Positions 34,127 through 41,907 of a DNA stretch of 49,088 nucleotides are shown here, one piece after another. Origin of the DNA: Paracoccaceae bacterium (GTDB taxonomy: Bacteria; Pseudomonadota; Alphaproteobacteria; Rhodobacterales; Rhodobacteraceae). Positions within the stretch are counted from its first letter, which is position 1. Each line of letters begins with the position of its first letter. The stretch spans positions 1-49,088 of the forward strand of contig JANQPC010000031.1 in the NCBI GenBank assembly GCA_028285485.1. The letters are read 5' to 3'. Below the pieces are notes generated by a model, which was given only the letters and a program-made list of their open reading frames with translations, was not told the origin of the DNA and did no database searches. The translations under genes and the position numbers were made by a program.

Positions 34127-35074
34127 ATGAACCTGCCTACCCTCACCACCGCCGCAACCCTGATGGCTTCAACCGCCGCCCTCGCACAGGTCGAAACCCG
34201 TACTGTGACGTTTGAAAACGAAGGCGCCACGCTGGCCGGAACGCTTTATCTGCCTGAAGGCCATGACGGCGCGCCGCTTCCCGCAGTGGTCGTCACCGGG
34301 GCATGGACGAGCGTCGAAGAGCAGATGCCGCGCGTTTATGCCGAACAGATGGTCGAACGTGGCTTTGCGGCCTTCACCTTCGATTTCCGCGGCTGGGGCA
34401 AATCCGGCGACCTTCCGCAGGATGTGCGCTTCGTCGAAAGCCCCGAGGCCAAGACATCAGACATTCGTGCGGCCTTCGAATTTGTGGCCACGCTGCCCGA
34501 GGTTGATCCGGGCCGCATCAACGGCCTCGGCATCTGCGCCTCCGCCGGCTACATGGTGGATGCCGTCTCCGGCAACGATCTGGTCAACCGCATCGGCCTT
34601 GTCGCCCCGTGGCTGCATAACGAAGAGATCGTGAATGCCGTCTATGGCGGCGAGGAGGGCGTGCGCGGCCTTATCGAGGTAAGCCGCGCCGCCGAAGCCG
34701 CCGGTGGCCAGATCATCCCCGCTGCGGGCGATGTGGGCGAAGAGGGCGTGCTCATGCCGATCGGGGGCTACTACTTCGAGGCAGATCGCGGCGCGGTTCC
34801 GGCCTATGACAACCAGTGGAACAATGCCGGCTGGGAAGGTTGGCTCACCTATCACCCCGCCGATAACGGGCAGCGCCTCGACAAGCCGCTTGCCATTGTT
34901 CACTCCGAAGCAGCGGCCATCCCGCAGGGCGTGCGCACCTTCCTGGAGGGCTATCTTGGTGATGCCACGCTCCAGATGCTCGAAGAAGTTACCCAGTTCG
35001 ACTTTTACGATAACCCCGAGGATGTGACGCGCGCGTCGGAAGTAATGGCCAGCCACTTCAGCGCCACGCAGTAG
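34127..35074 (+). CDS. Exported alpha/beta hydrolase with Cys at the nucleophile position
   Basis: The 315-residue protein has a signal peptide (MNLPTLTTAATLMASTAALAQ), then an alpha/beta-hydrolase core: LAGTLYLPEGHDGAPLPAVVVTGAW, FAAFTFDFRGWGKSGD. The nucleophile elbow reads GLGICASAGY with Cys137 where most esterases have Ser, as in dienelactone hydrolase and YcjY-like proteins. Late HSEAAAIPQGVRTF could supply an acid residue. Location is periplasmic. The substrate is unknown. ATG 34127 follows AGAGGAAC. The AraC regulator and NTF2-like gene upstream suggest a small inducible detoxification or ester-cleavage unit (inference). Confidence 0.85.
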   Translation: MNLPTLTTAATLMASTAALAQVETRTVTFENEGATLAGTLYLPEGHDGAPLPAVVVTGAWTSVEEQMPRVYAEQMVERGFAAFTFDFRGWGKSGDLPQDVRFVESPEAKTSDIRAAFEFVATLPEVDPGRINGLGICASAGYMVDAVSGNDLVNRIGLVAPWLHNEEIVNAVYGGEEGVRGLIEVSRAAEAAGGQIIPAAGDVGEEGVLMPIGGYYFEADRGAVPAYDNQWNNAGWEGWLTYHPADNGQRLDKPLAIVHSEAAAIPQGVRTFLEGYLGDATLQMLEEVTQFDFYDNPEDVTRASEVMASHFSATQ

Positions 35075-35125
35075 GCGCGCGCCGCAATCCCCGCAGCCAT
35101 CCGGCTGGCTGCCAATCAATTGGAG

Positions 35126-35146
35126 AGGGCCCGCCACGCGGGCCCT
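35126..35146 (+). terminator. Terminator-like hairpin after the alpha/beta hydrolase gene
   Basis: AGGGCCCGC and GCGGGCCCT form a perfect 9-bp stem around a CAC loop, 51 bp after the hydrolase stop. The trailing sequence has only scattered T residues, so termination would rely mainly on the GC stem. Confidence 0.6.
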
Positions 35147-35212
35147 TGCCGCTTGTTCCGGCGGCATCCTACTCGGGCGTTGGCCGGCATTGGCGGCATG
35201 CAGCACCCGCCA

Positions 35213-35237
35213 ATTTCAGGGCATACACCGCTGAAAT
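35213..35237. promoter_or_regulatory. Inverted repeat, possible operator of the importer operon
   Basis: ATTTCAG (35213-35219) and CTGAAAT (35231-35237) form a perfect 7-bp inverted repeat with an 11-bp spacer, 160 bp upstream of the binding-protein start. Two-turn spacing of the half-sites fits a dimeric regulator, but no matching regulator gene is adjacent. Confidence 0.35.
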
Positions 35238-35397
35238 ATTGAGCGAACGCGCCGAGATGCGGGAATTCGAAGCGCATCCCCGGCAAGCGCCCGGCGGCTC
35301 TTGCATGCTATCGAGGCGAATGACTAAGCTTTCGGCAAGCACGAGGGGCAGCCCCCTTTGGCCCAAAACACCGAAACTCTGTGGGGAGAGAACCGCC

Positions 35398-36429
35398 ATG
35401 ACCATCCAAAAATCCACGCTTGCCGCAACGGCCACCGCCGCGCTGACGGCCCTTCCTTCCGTGGCCAGCGCCGAAACGCTCGTGATTTCCTGGTGGGGCT
35501 TCAATGGCGACAAGCTGAACGAGTTCATCGTTGAGCCGTTCCAGGAACAATGCGGGTGCGAGATCGTTTTTGAAACGGGCAACAGCGCCGACCGTCTTGG
35601 CAAGATTCAGGTGCGGGGCGGCTCGGGCGTTGATCTGATCTACCTGCCGGACAGCTTTGCGCAGCAAGGCATCGAGCTTGGGCTTTTCCAGCCTATCGAC
35701 CGTTCGAAGATCCCCAATATCGAAGGGCTCTACGATTTTGCGCAGGCCCCGCAAGGTGAATACGGCCCGGCCTATACGCTGGGCCGCGTGGGCATCGTTT
35801 ACGATAGTGCGGCGGTTTCCGAACCGATCACGTCATGGAACGATCTCTGGCGCGAAGATCTTGCCAACTCCGTCTCGCTGCCGGGGATCACAACCACGGC
35901 GGGGCCCATGGTGGTGATGCTGGCGGGCGATCGCGCCGGGGTCAGCGCCTTCGATGATGCCGATACCGCTTTTGCGGAGGTTGAGGCGATCAAGCCGAAC
36001 GTGCTGAAGAACTACAACACCGGTTCGGAAATGATTAACCTTTTCTCGACCGGGGAGATCTCCGTCAGCCTCGCGCAGGATTTCGCGCTCGGGCGGTTGC
36101 AGGATGCCGTGCCCACGGTGGTCTGGGCCGATCTGGAAGATGGCGATATCGCCACGCTCAACACGATTAACATCCCGACAGGGGCAGCGAATGTGGAACG
36201 CGCCCACGAGTTCATCAACTTCGTGCTCGATCCGGAGCTTCAGCGCGTTCTGGCCGAAAACGGCGTGGATGCCCCGGCGGTGGAAGCGGTGGAACTTACA
36301 CCCGAGGCGGCTGCGCTTTGGACATACGGGGCCGAACAGGTGGGCAGCCTCAAGCGGATCGATTATGCCGCGATGAACGCCGCCAAGCCCGGTTGGATCG
36401 AAATGTGGAACGAGGTGTTCGGCGGCTAA
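35398..36429 (+). CDS. Polyamine-type ABC importer, periplasmic binding protein
   Basis: The 343-residue protein has a signal peptide (ATATAALTALPSVASAE), then LVISWWGFNGDKLNEFIVEPFQEQCGCEIVFETGN, VDLIYLPDSFAQQGIELGLFQPID and YTLGRVGIVYDSAAV. These are features of the PotD/PotF and Fe(III)-binding group (SBP_bac_8-like). ATG 35398 follows GGGGAGAG; upstream in-frame starts lie in the non-coding leader. It heads a run with two permeases, an ATPase, a deaminase-type amidohydrolase and an M20 peptidase, so the ligand is more likely a nitrogenous catabolite than a polyamine itself (inference). Confidence 0.88.
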   Translation: MTIQKSTLAATATAALTALPSVASAETLVISWWGFNGDKLNEFIVEPFQEQCGCEIVFETGNSADRLGKIQVRGGSGVDLIYLPDSFAQQGIELGLFQPIDRSKIPNIEGLYDFAQAPQGEYGPAYTLGRVGIVYDSAAVSEPITSWNDLWREDLANSVSLPGITTTAGPMVVMLAGDRAGVSAFDDADTAFAEVEAIKPNVLKNYNTGSEMINLFSTGEISVSLAQDFALGRLQDAVPTVVWADLEDGDIATLNTINIPTGAANVERAHEFINFVLDPELQRVLAENGVDAPAVEAVELTPEAAALWTYGAEQVGSLKRIDYAAMNAAKPGWIEMWNEVFGG

Positions 36430-36446
36430 AGCTGCCGGCACGCAAT

Positions 36447-36471
36447 GGGGCGGGAGCGCAAGCGCCCGCCC
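36447..36471 (+). terminator. Intra-operon hairpin between binding-protein and permease genes
   Basis: GGGCGG-(GA)-GCG and CGC-CCGCCC pair around a CAAG loop with a 2-nt bulge, 17 bp after the binding-protein stop. No U-run follows. It matches the position of hairpins in the other two importer operons of the window. Confidence 0.5.
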
Positions 36472-36494
36472 GGCTTCCCTGACGGACGACAGAT

Positions 36495-37322
36495 GTGGCA
36501 CACCGCCTGACCGGATGGACACTTTCGGGGCCCGCCACCCTTTTGGTGAGCTTGTGCCTGATCGGCCCCGTGGCCGCGACCATCGCGGCCACGTTCCAAT
36601 CGGGCCAGGGGCCCTGGGCGCTTTATCAGGCGTTCTTTGAAAGCGGCTTCCGCATGCGCGTTCTCTTGCGAACGCTGGAAGTTGCGCTCGTGACCACCGC
36701 CGTGTCGGTGATCGTTGGGTTCTTCACGGCCTATGTGGTCAGCCGCGCGCCCGCACGCTGGCGCTCGCTTCTGATCATCCTCGCCGTTTTCCCGCTTCTC
36801 ACCGGCGTCGTGGTGCGCTCATTTGCGTGGCTGATCGTGTTGGGGCGGAACGGAATCGCGAATTCCTTCTTCGTCTGGCTCGGGCTTGAAGGCGCGCCCT
36901 ATCCGATGCTCTACACGCAAGGCTCGGTGATCATCGCGATGATCTACCTTTTCGTGCCGCTCATGGTGCTTACGCTTGTGGGCGTGTTGGAAAACATCCC
37001 CGATGATCTGATCGAGGCGGCGGCATCGCTTGGCGCCACGCAAGCCGCGATCTTTCGGCAGATCATCTTTCCCTTGGCCGTGCCCGGGCTGATCGTGGGG
37101 GCGGTGCTGGTTTTCACCGGCTCCTTCACCTCCTACGCCACGCCGCAGCTTCTGGGCGGGGATCAGCAGATGATGATGGGCACCCTGCTGCACCAACGCG
37201 CGATGGTTGCGTTTGATTGGGATGGTGCCGCCACGGTTTCCGCCATCATGGTGGTTGTCACACTGGCCGTTGTGGGCGCGATGACGCATATCGCACGGCG
37301 CCTGAACCCCATGGCCACCTGA
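36495..37322 (+). CDS. Polyamine-type ABC importer permease 1 (PotB-like)
   Basis: The 275-residue membrane protein has six predicted helices, starting LSGPATLLVSLCLIGPVAATIAATF, with FPLLTGVVVRSFAWLIVLGRNG and the EAA loop DDLIEAAASLGATQAAIFRQIIFPLAVPG typical of PotB. GTG 36495 is the only workable start: the ATG two bases earlier is in another frame with a stop after five codons. The ribosome site is weak (GGACGA). It forms the channel with the next gene product, whose start is 2 nt past this stop. Confidence 0.9.
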   Translation: MAHRLTGWTLSGPATLLVSLCLIGPVAATIAATFQSGQGPWALYQAFFESGFRMRVLLRTLEVALVTTAVSVIVGFFTAYVVSRAPARWRSLLIILAVFPLLTGVVVRSFAWLIVLGRNGIANSFFVWLGLEGAPYPMLYTQGSVIIAMIYLFVPLMVLTLVGVLENIPDDLIEAAASLGATQAAIFRQIIFPLAVPGLIVGAVLVFTGSFTSYATPQLLGGDQQMMMGTLLHQRAMVAFDWDGAATVSAIMVVVTLAVVGAMTHIARRLNPMAT

Positions 37323-37323
37323 G

Positions 37324-38112
37324 ATGACCGGTCGCATCAGCCCCCTCCTCATTGCCTTCACGGTGCTGGTCTACCTGTTCCTGCTGGGCCCGCTGGTGAT
37401 CGTGATCGGCGCCTCGATCTCCGATACCACGTTTCTCACCTTCCCGCCGCAGGGCCTGTCGCTGCGCTGGTTCGAGAAGATCTTCGAAATGTCGGCCTTC
37501 CGGCGCACGATGGTCACCTCGCTTCAGATCGCCTTTGCCTCAACAACGATTGCGCTTCTGATCGGCATCCCGGCGGCCTATGCGCTCAACCGCTACCGCA
37601 TCACGCTACCGGCCTGGCTCTCAACCCTGTTCGTGCTGCCGGTGCTCGTGCCGGAGATCGTGCTGGGCTTCTCGATCCTGCGTTCGATCCAGGTGGGCGC
37701 CGGCGTGCCGGTGCTCGGCGCGCTGCTGATCGGGCACACGCTGATCGTGCTTCCCTATTGCGTGCGGGTGATCTCGGCGAGCCTCGCTTCTTTCGATTTC
37801 AGCGTGGAAGAGGCGGCGATCTCGCTGGGCAGCCCGCCGATCAAAACCTTCTTCACCATCGTTCTGCCGAATGTGCAGTCGGGCGTCATCGCCGCCTTCA
37901 TCCTCGCCTTCATCACCTCGATCAACGATGTCTCCGTTGCGCTGTTCCTCACGGGCCCCGGAATCTCCACGCTGCCGATCCAGATCCTTGCCCATGTGGA
38001 GCAGTTCTTCGATCCCGTCATCGCCTCGGTCTCGGTGCTGCTGATGTTCCTGACCGTCGCCGTCATGGTGATCGTCGAACGCACGCTTGGCCTGACGTTC
38101 CTGGCGAAGTGA
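37324..38112 (+). CDS. Polyamine-type ABC importer permease 2 (PotC-like)
   Basis: The 262-residue membrane protein starts SPLLIAFTVLVYLFLLGPLVIVIGASISDTTFLTFPPQGLSLRWFEKIF, the PotC-style opening. It has LVPEIVLGFSIL and the EAA loop DFSVEEAAISLGSPPIKTFFTIVLPNVQSG. FITSINDVSVALFLTGPG is also characteristic. It pairs with permease 1 to form the translocation path, followed 4 bp later by the ATPase gene. Confidence 0.92.
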   Translation: MTGRISPLLIAFTVLVYLFLLGPLVIVIGASISDTTFLTFPPQGLSLRWFEKIFEMSAFRRTMVTSLQIAFASTTIALLIGIPAAYALNRYRITLPAWLSTLFVLPVLVPEIVLGFSILRSIQVGAGVPVLGALLIGHTLIVLPYCVRVISASLASFDFSVEEAAISLGSPPIKTFFTIVLPNVQSGVIAAFILAFITSINDVSVALFLTGPGISTLPIQILAHVEQFFDPVIASVSVLLMFLTVAVMVIVERTLGLTFLAK

Positions 38113-38116
38113 TCCG

Positions 38117-39184
38117 ATGACCCAGGCAGCCCCCCTCACAATCGCGAACCTCACGGCGCATTACGGAAAAACCAAGGTGCTCGACGACCTCTCGCTCGAT
38201 ATCGGCGCGGGGGAGCTTGTGTCGCTTCTCGGCGCATCGGGCTGCGGCAAGACAACGACGTTGCGCCTGATCGCGGGATTTCTGAAGCCCACCTCGGGAA
38301 CGATCCGGCTGGGGCCGCAGGATCTTTCCGCCCTGCCCGCCCACAAGCGCAATATCGGGCTGGTGTTCCAGAACTACGCGCTTTTCCCGCATCTCAGCGT
38401 GCTTGAAAACGTGGCCTTCGGTTTGAAACAGCGCGGGATGAGCGGAAGCGAGCGGACGCGCGCCGCCAAATCCATGCTTGAACGGGTTGGCCTGACGGCG
38501 CTCGGCGACCGGCTGCCAAGCGCCCTCTCCGGCGGGCAGAGGCAGCGGGTTGCGCTGGCCCGCGCGCTCGTGATCGAGCCGCCGCTTCTGATGTTCGACG
38601 AACCGCTTTCAAACCTCGATGCCAAGCTGCGGGTGGATATGCGGGTGGAGATCCGGCAACTGCAACGCGCCAATGGCACGACATCGGTGTTCGTGACCCA
38701 TGATCAGGAAGAGGCATTCTCCATCTCTGATCGGGTGGCGATCATGGATGCCGGGCGCATCCGCCAGCTCGATACGCCCGAGGTGCTTTACCAGCGCCCG
38801 GCCAATGCCTTCGTCGCCCGGTTCGTGGGGTTCGAAAACCTGATCCCCCTGAACGTAACCGCCCGTGATGGCGAAATGATCGAAGCTTCAGGCGCCGGGG
38901 GCGTTTCCCTGAAACTGAGCCAGAAGGCGCTTGGCGAGATCCCCGATGATTTCATTCTCGCTACGCGGCCCGAGGGCCTGCGGGTGGTGGCCGAAGAAAC
39001 CGGCCTTCCCTGTACCCTCGGCCTGCGCACCTATCTGGGCCGCACCTATCACTATCAGGCGGAAACGGCGGTGGGTGCGCTTACCGCTTCGGGCCCGCTG
39101 ACCCAGCCGCTTAGCCCCGGTGACCGCGCCTGGCTCACGCCCGTGGCAGAGCAATGCTGCATCCTGCCGGCGGAGCCCGCGTGA
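38117..39184 (+). CDS. Polyamine-type ABC importer ATPase (PotA-like)
   Basis: The 355-residue ATPase has Walker A GASGCGKTT, Q-loop FQNYALFPHLS, signature [15 protein letters not shown], Walker [17 protein letters not shown], switch His in VTHDQEEA and a C-terminal TOBE domain (from about FVGFENLIPLN). It powers the two permeases before it. Its stop overlaps the GTG of the amidohydrolase gene (GTGA, 39181-39184), so transport and catabolism are translationally coupled. Confidence 0.93.
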   Translation: MTQAAPLTIANLTAHYGKTKVLDDLSLDIGAGELVSLLGASGCGKTTTLRLIAGFLKPTSGTIRLGPQDLSALPAHKRNIGLVFQNYALFPHLSVLENVAFGLKQRGMSGSERTRAAKSMLERVGLTALGDRLPSALSGGQRQRVALARALVIEPPLLMFDEPLSNLDAKLRVDMRVEIRQLQRANGTTSVFVTHDQEEAFSISDRVAIMDAGRIRQLDTPEVLYQRPANAFVARFVGFENLIPLNVTARDGEMIEASGAGGVSLKLSQKALGEIPDDFILATRPEGLRVVAEETGLPCTLGLRTYLGRTYHYQAETAVGALTASGPLTQPLSPGDRAWLTPVAEQCCILPAEPA

Positions 39185-40515
39185 GCACGCTTCTGAAAAA
39201 CGCGACCCTGCTGCCCTGCACAACGGGCATGCCGGTGATCGAGGGCGGTTACCTGCTGGTTGAGAACGGGCGGATCAGCGCGGTTGGATCCGGTGATCCC
39301 CCGGCGGGTGCGGGCGCAGAGGTAATCGATCTGGGCGGCGACATTCTCATGCCCGGTATGGTCAACCCCCATTGCCATATCCCGATGACCCTTTTTCGGG
39401 GCCTGGGCGAAGATGTGGATGACAGGCTCTTCCGATACGTTCTGCCGATGGAGCGCAAGTTCGTCTCGCCCGAGATGGTGCGCGTGGGAACGGCGCTTGG
39501 CGCTTGGGAAAGCATCGCCGGCGGTGTCACCACCATCGCCGATATGTACTACCACGAAACCGAAGTGGGCCGGGTTCTTGATACCGCGGGGCTGCGCGCG
39601 GTGGTGGGCCAGACGATTGCGGATTTCGACCCGCCGGATCACACAACCATCGATGAAGGCTTCGATCTGACAGAGGCGCTGGCGGCGGAATTCTCGGGCC
39701 ACCCCCGCATCCATGCCTCCATCGCCCCCCATGCGCCCTATTCCACCGACATTCCGGTGATGGCGCGCGTCGCGCACTGGGGGGCCGATCACCCGAACGT
39801 GCCGGTTCAGATCCACCTCGCAGAGATGAGTACCGAGATGGCCTGGGCCGAGAAGACCCATGGCTGCCGCCCGGTGGAAGTTGTGGATCGCGCGGGGCTT
39901 CTCACCCCGGGCCTGATCGCGGCGCATTGCCTCTACCTCAATGACGCAGAGATTGCGCGGCTGGCCGAGGCCGGCGTTCGCGTGGCGCATAACGCACGCT
40001 CGAACGCCAAGGCCGGGCGGGGGATCGCGCCGGTTGCTGCGCTGCGCGAGGCGGGCATTCCCGTTGGCATCGCCACCGATGGGCCGATGAGCGGCAACAC
40101 CCTTGATCTCTTCTCGCAATTCGGCCCGGTTTCGATGTTTGCCAAGCTGCGCGGCCAGAGCCGGGCGCCGATGCCCGCAGTGGACGTGATTGCGATGGCC
40201 ACCCGCGAGGGCGCCGAGGTGCTTGGGCTTGGGGGCGAGATCGGCACGCTGGAGGCCGGTAAGGCCGCAGATCTGATCCGAATCTCAACCGCCGCGCCGC
40301 GAATGCAGCCGATCTACGATATCTACGCAACGCTCGTTTTCGCGGCGATGCCGGATGACGTGCAGGATGTGATGGTGGCAGGTCAATGGCTGATGCGTGA
40401 TCGCCAGGTACGCACGTTGGAACGAGCCAAGGTTCTGCGCGATGCCGGCCAGATCGCGGCGCGGTTCCGGGCCGAGATGGTAGAGATCGATCGGGCCAGG
40501 GAGGTTGGGCAATGA
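39181..40515 (+). CDS. Amidohydrolase of the TrzN/SsnA/MtaD deaminase group
   Basis: The 444-residue metal-dependent amidohydrolase has the metal site HCH in MVNPHCHIPMTLFRG, His in VPVQIHLAEM, His in IAAHCLYLND and Asp in GIATDGPMSGN. The C-terminal GEIGTLEAGKAADLI is typical of cytosine/adenosine-type deaminases, including S-adenosylhomocysteine/methylthioadenosine deaminase and triazine hydrolases. GTG 39181 overlaps the ATPase stop. It most likely deaminates or dehalogenates a heterocyclic base or ureide delivered by the importer; the exact substrate is unknown. ATGA couples it to the M20 gene. Confidence 0.86.
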   Translation: MSTLLKNATLLPCTTGMPVIEGGYLLVENGRISAVGSGDPPAGAGAEVIDLGGDILMPGMVNPHCHIPMTLFRGLGEDVDDRLFRYVLPMERKFVSPEMVRVGTALGAWESIAGGVTTIADMYYHETEVGRVLDTAGLRAVVGQTIADFDPPDHTTIDEGFDLTEALAAEFSGHPRIHASIAPHAPYSTDIPVMARVAHWGADHPNVPVQIHLAEMSTEMAWAEKTHGCRPVEVVDRAGLLTPGLIAAHCLYLNDAEIARLAEAGVRVAHNARSNAKAGRGIAPVAALREAGIPVGIATDGPMSGNTLDLFSQFGPVSMFAKLRGQSRAPMPAVDVIAMATREGAEVLGLGGEIGTLEAGKAADLIRISTAAPRMQPIYDIYATLVFAAMPDDVQDVMVAGQWLMRDRQVRTLERAKVLRDAGQIAARFRAEMVEIDRAREVGQ

Positions 40516-41906
40516 GCGATCTGAACGCGGCGCTCGACGCGGCGGATGCCGGGGTAGAGGCGGGCTTGGCGCGGCTTTTCGAGCTGATCCGCATCCCCTC
40601 TGTCTCTGCCGACCCTGCGCGTGTGGGCGATGTGCGCCGTGCCGCGGATTGGCTGGCCGCCGATCTGGCTTCGATGGGGTTCGAGGCCTCCGTGCGGCCC
40701 ACGGGCGGGCACCCGATGGTTGTTGCCCATGATCAAGGCGCGCCCAGCGGCGCGCCGCATGTGCTGTTCTACGGCCACTACGATGTACAGCCCGAAGATC
40801 CGATTGATCTGTGGCACGCCGATCCCTTCACCCCCGAACTCCTGCCCCAGCCCGATGGAGAAACCTGGATTACCGGGCGCGGCGCGTCGGACGATAAGGG
40901 CGCGCTGATGACCTTTGTTGAGGCGTGCCGGGCCTGGAAGGCGGCAACGGGCGCCCTGCCTTGCCGCGTAAGCATTCTTCTTGAGGGCGAGGAAGAGATC
41001 ACCAGCCCCTCGCTCGGCCCGTTCCTGGAGGCGACGCAGGGCGAGCTGAAGGCCGATACCGTGCTCGTCTGCGATACCGATATGTGGGATCGCGAGACGC
41101 CTGCAATCACAACGATGATGCGAGGGCTTGCGAGCGAGGAATTCACGATCCGCTCCGCGGACCGCGACCTGCATGCGGGCATCTTCGGCGGCGCGGCGCG
41201 CAACGCACTACAAGTCATGGCCGATGTTCTGGCCAGCCTGCGCAGGCCGGATGGCAAAGTGGCCATCGAGGGCTTCTATGCCGATGTGGCGGAACTTCCG
41301 CAGGAGACCGCCGATATCTGGGCCAGCCTGCCGTTTGATGATGCGGCGTTTCTGGGCGGCGTCGGGCTTTCGATCCCTGCCGGCGAGGCGGATCGTTCGG
41401 TGCTGGAACAGGTCTGGGCCCGGCCCACCTTTGAGGTACATGGCATCTGGGGTGGCTATTCGGGCGAGGGCTTCAAATCCATCGTCGTGGGCGAGGCGCA
41501 TGCGAAAGTAAGCTTCCGGCTGGTGGCCGATCAGGATCCCGAAGCGGTGCGCGCGGCCTTTCGCGCCCATGTCGAGGCGCAGCTGCCCGGGGATTGCACT
41601 GTCTCGTTCAAGCGCCTTGGCGCCGCGGCCCCGGTGATGATGCCAACCGATAGCCCGATGCTGCGCCAGGCGCTGGAGGGGCTGCGCGATGAATGGGGCA
41701 AGGCGGCGGTGGCGGGCACGGGCGGATCCATACCCATCCTCGCCGAGTTTCGCGAACGGCTTGGGATGGATGCGCTCCTGGTGGGCTTCGCCCGGTTCGA
41801 TAACCGCGTGCACAGCCCAAACGAGAAATACGATCTGTCGAGCTACGTGCGCGGCACCCGATCCTGGGTGCGCATCCTCGACAAATTCGCAAACGGCGCG
41901 GGCTAG
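40512..41906 (+). CDS. M20 family metallopeptidase (dipeptidase-like)
   Basis: The 464-residue enzyme has the M20 two-metal site: LFYGHYDVQP (His, Asp), GRGASDDKGALM (bridging Asp), LLEGEEEITSP (catalytic and metal Glu), VCDTDMW (Asp) and a late RVHSPNEKYD (His). A lid-domain insert contains HGIWGGYSGEGFKSIV, typical of the carnosinase/CNDP-like branch. It could split a dipeptide, an N-acyl amino acid or an N-carbamoyl compound. Its ATGA overlap with the deaminase gene places it last in the importer operon. It is convergent with the adenine deaminase gene, stops 1 bp apart. Confidence 0.9.
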   Translation: MSDLNAALDAADAGVEAGLARLFELIRIPSVSADPARVGDVRRAADWLAADLASMGFEASVRPTGGHPMVVAHDQGAPSGAPHVLFYGHYDVQPEDPIDLWHADPFTPELLPQPDGETWITGRGASDDKGALMTFVEACRAWKAATGALPCRVSILLEGEEEITSPSLGPFLEATQGELKADTVLVCDTDMWDRETPAITTMMRGLASEEFTIRSADRDLHAGIFGGAARNALQVMADVLASLRRPDGKVAIEGFYADVAELPQETADIWASLPFDDAAFLGGVGLSIPAGEADRSVLEQVWARPTFEVHGIWGGYSGEGFKSIVVGEAHAKVSFRLVADQDPEAVRAAFRAHVEAQLPGDCTVSFKRLGAAAPVMMPTDSPMLRQALEGLRDEWGKAAVAGTGGSIPILAEFRERLGMDALLVGFARFDNRVHSPNEKYDLSSYVRGTRSWVRILDKFANGAG

Positions 41907-41907
41907 G

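Larger units (their letters stand above)
35075..35397. other. 323-bp non-coding stretch before the polyamine-type importer
   Basis: I find no convincing gene here. An open frame continues upstream of the binding-protein start but has neither a ribosome site nor a signal peptide. The stretch holds the hairpin at 35126-35146, an inverted repeat at 35213-35237, and presumably the promoter of the importer operon; no clear -35/-10 pair stands out. Confidence 0.6.

Noticed and set aside
35146-35397. An 84-residue N-terminal extension of the polyamine-type binding protein.
   Set aside because: It would bury the signal peptide inside the protein; ATG 35398 has a good ribosome site.
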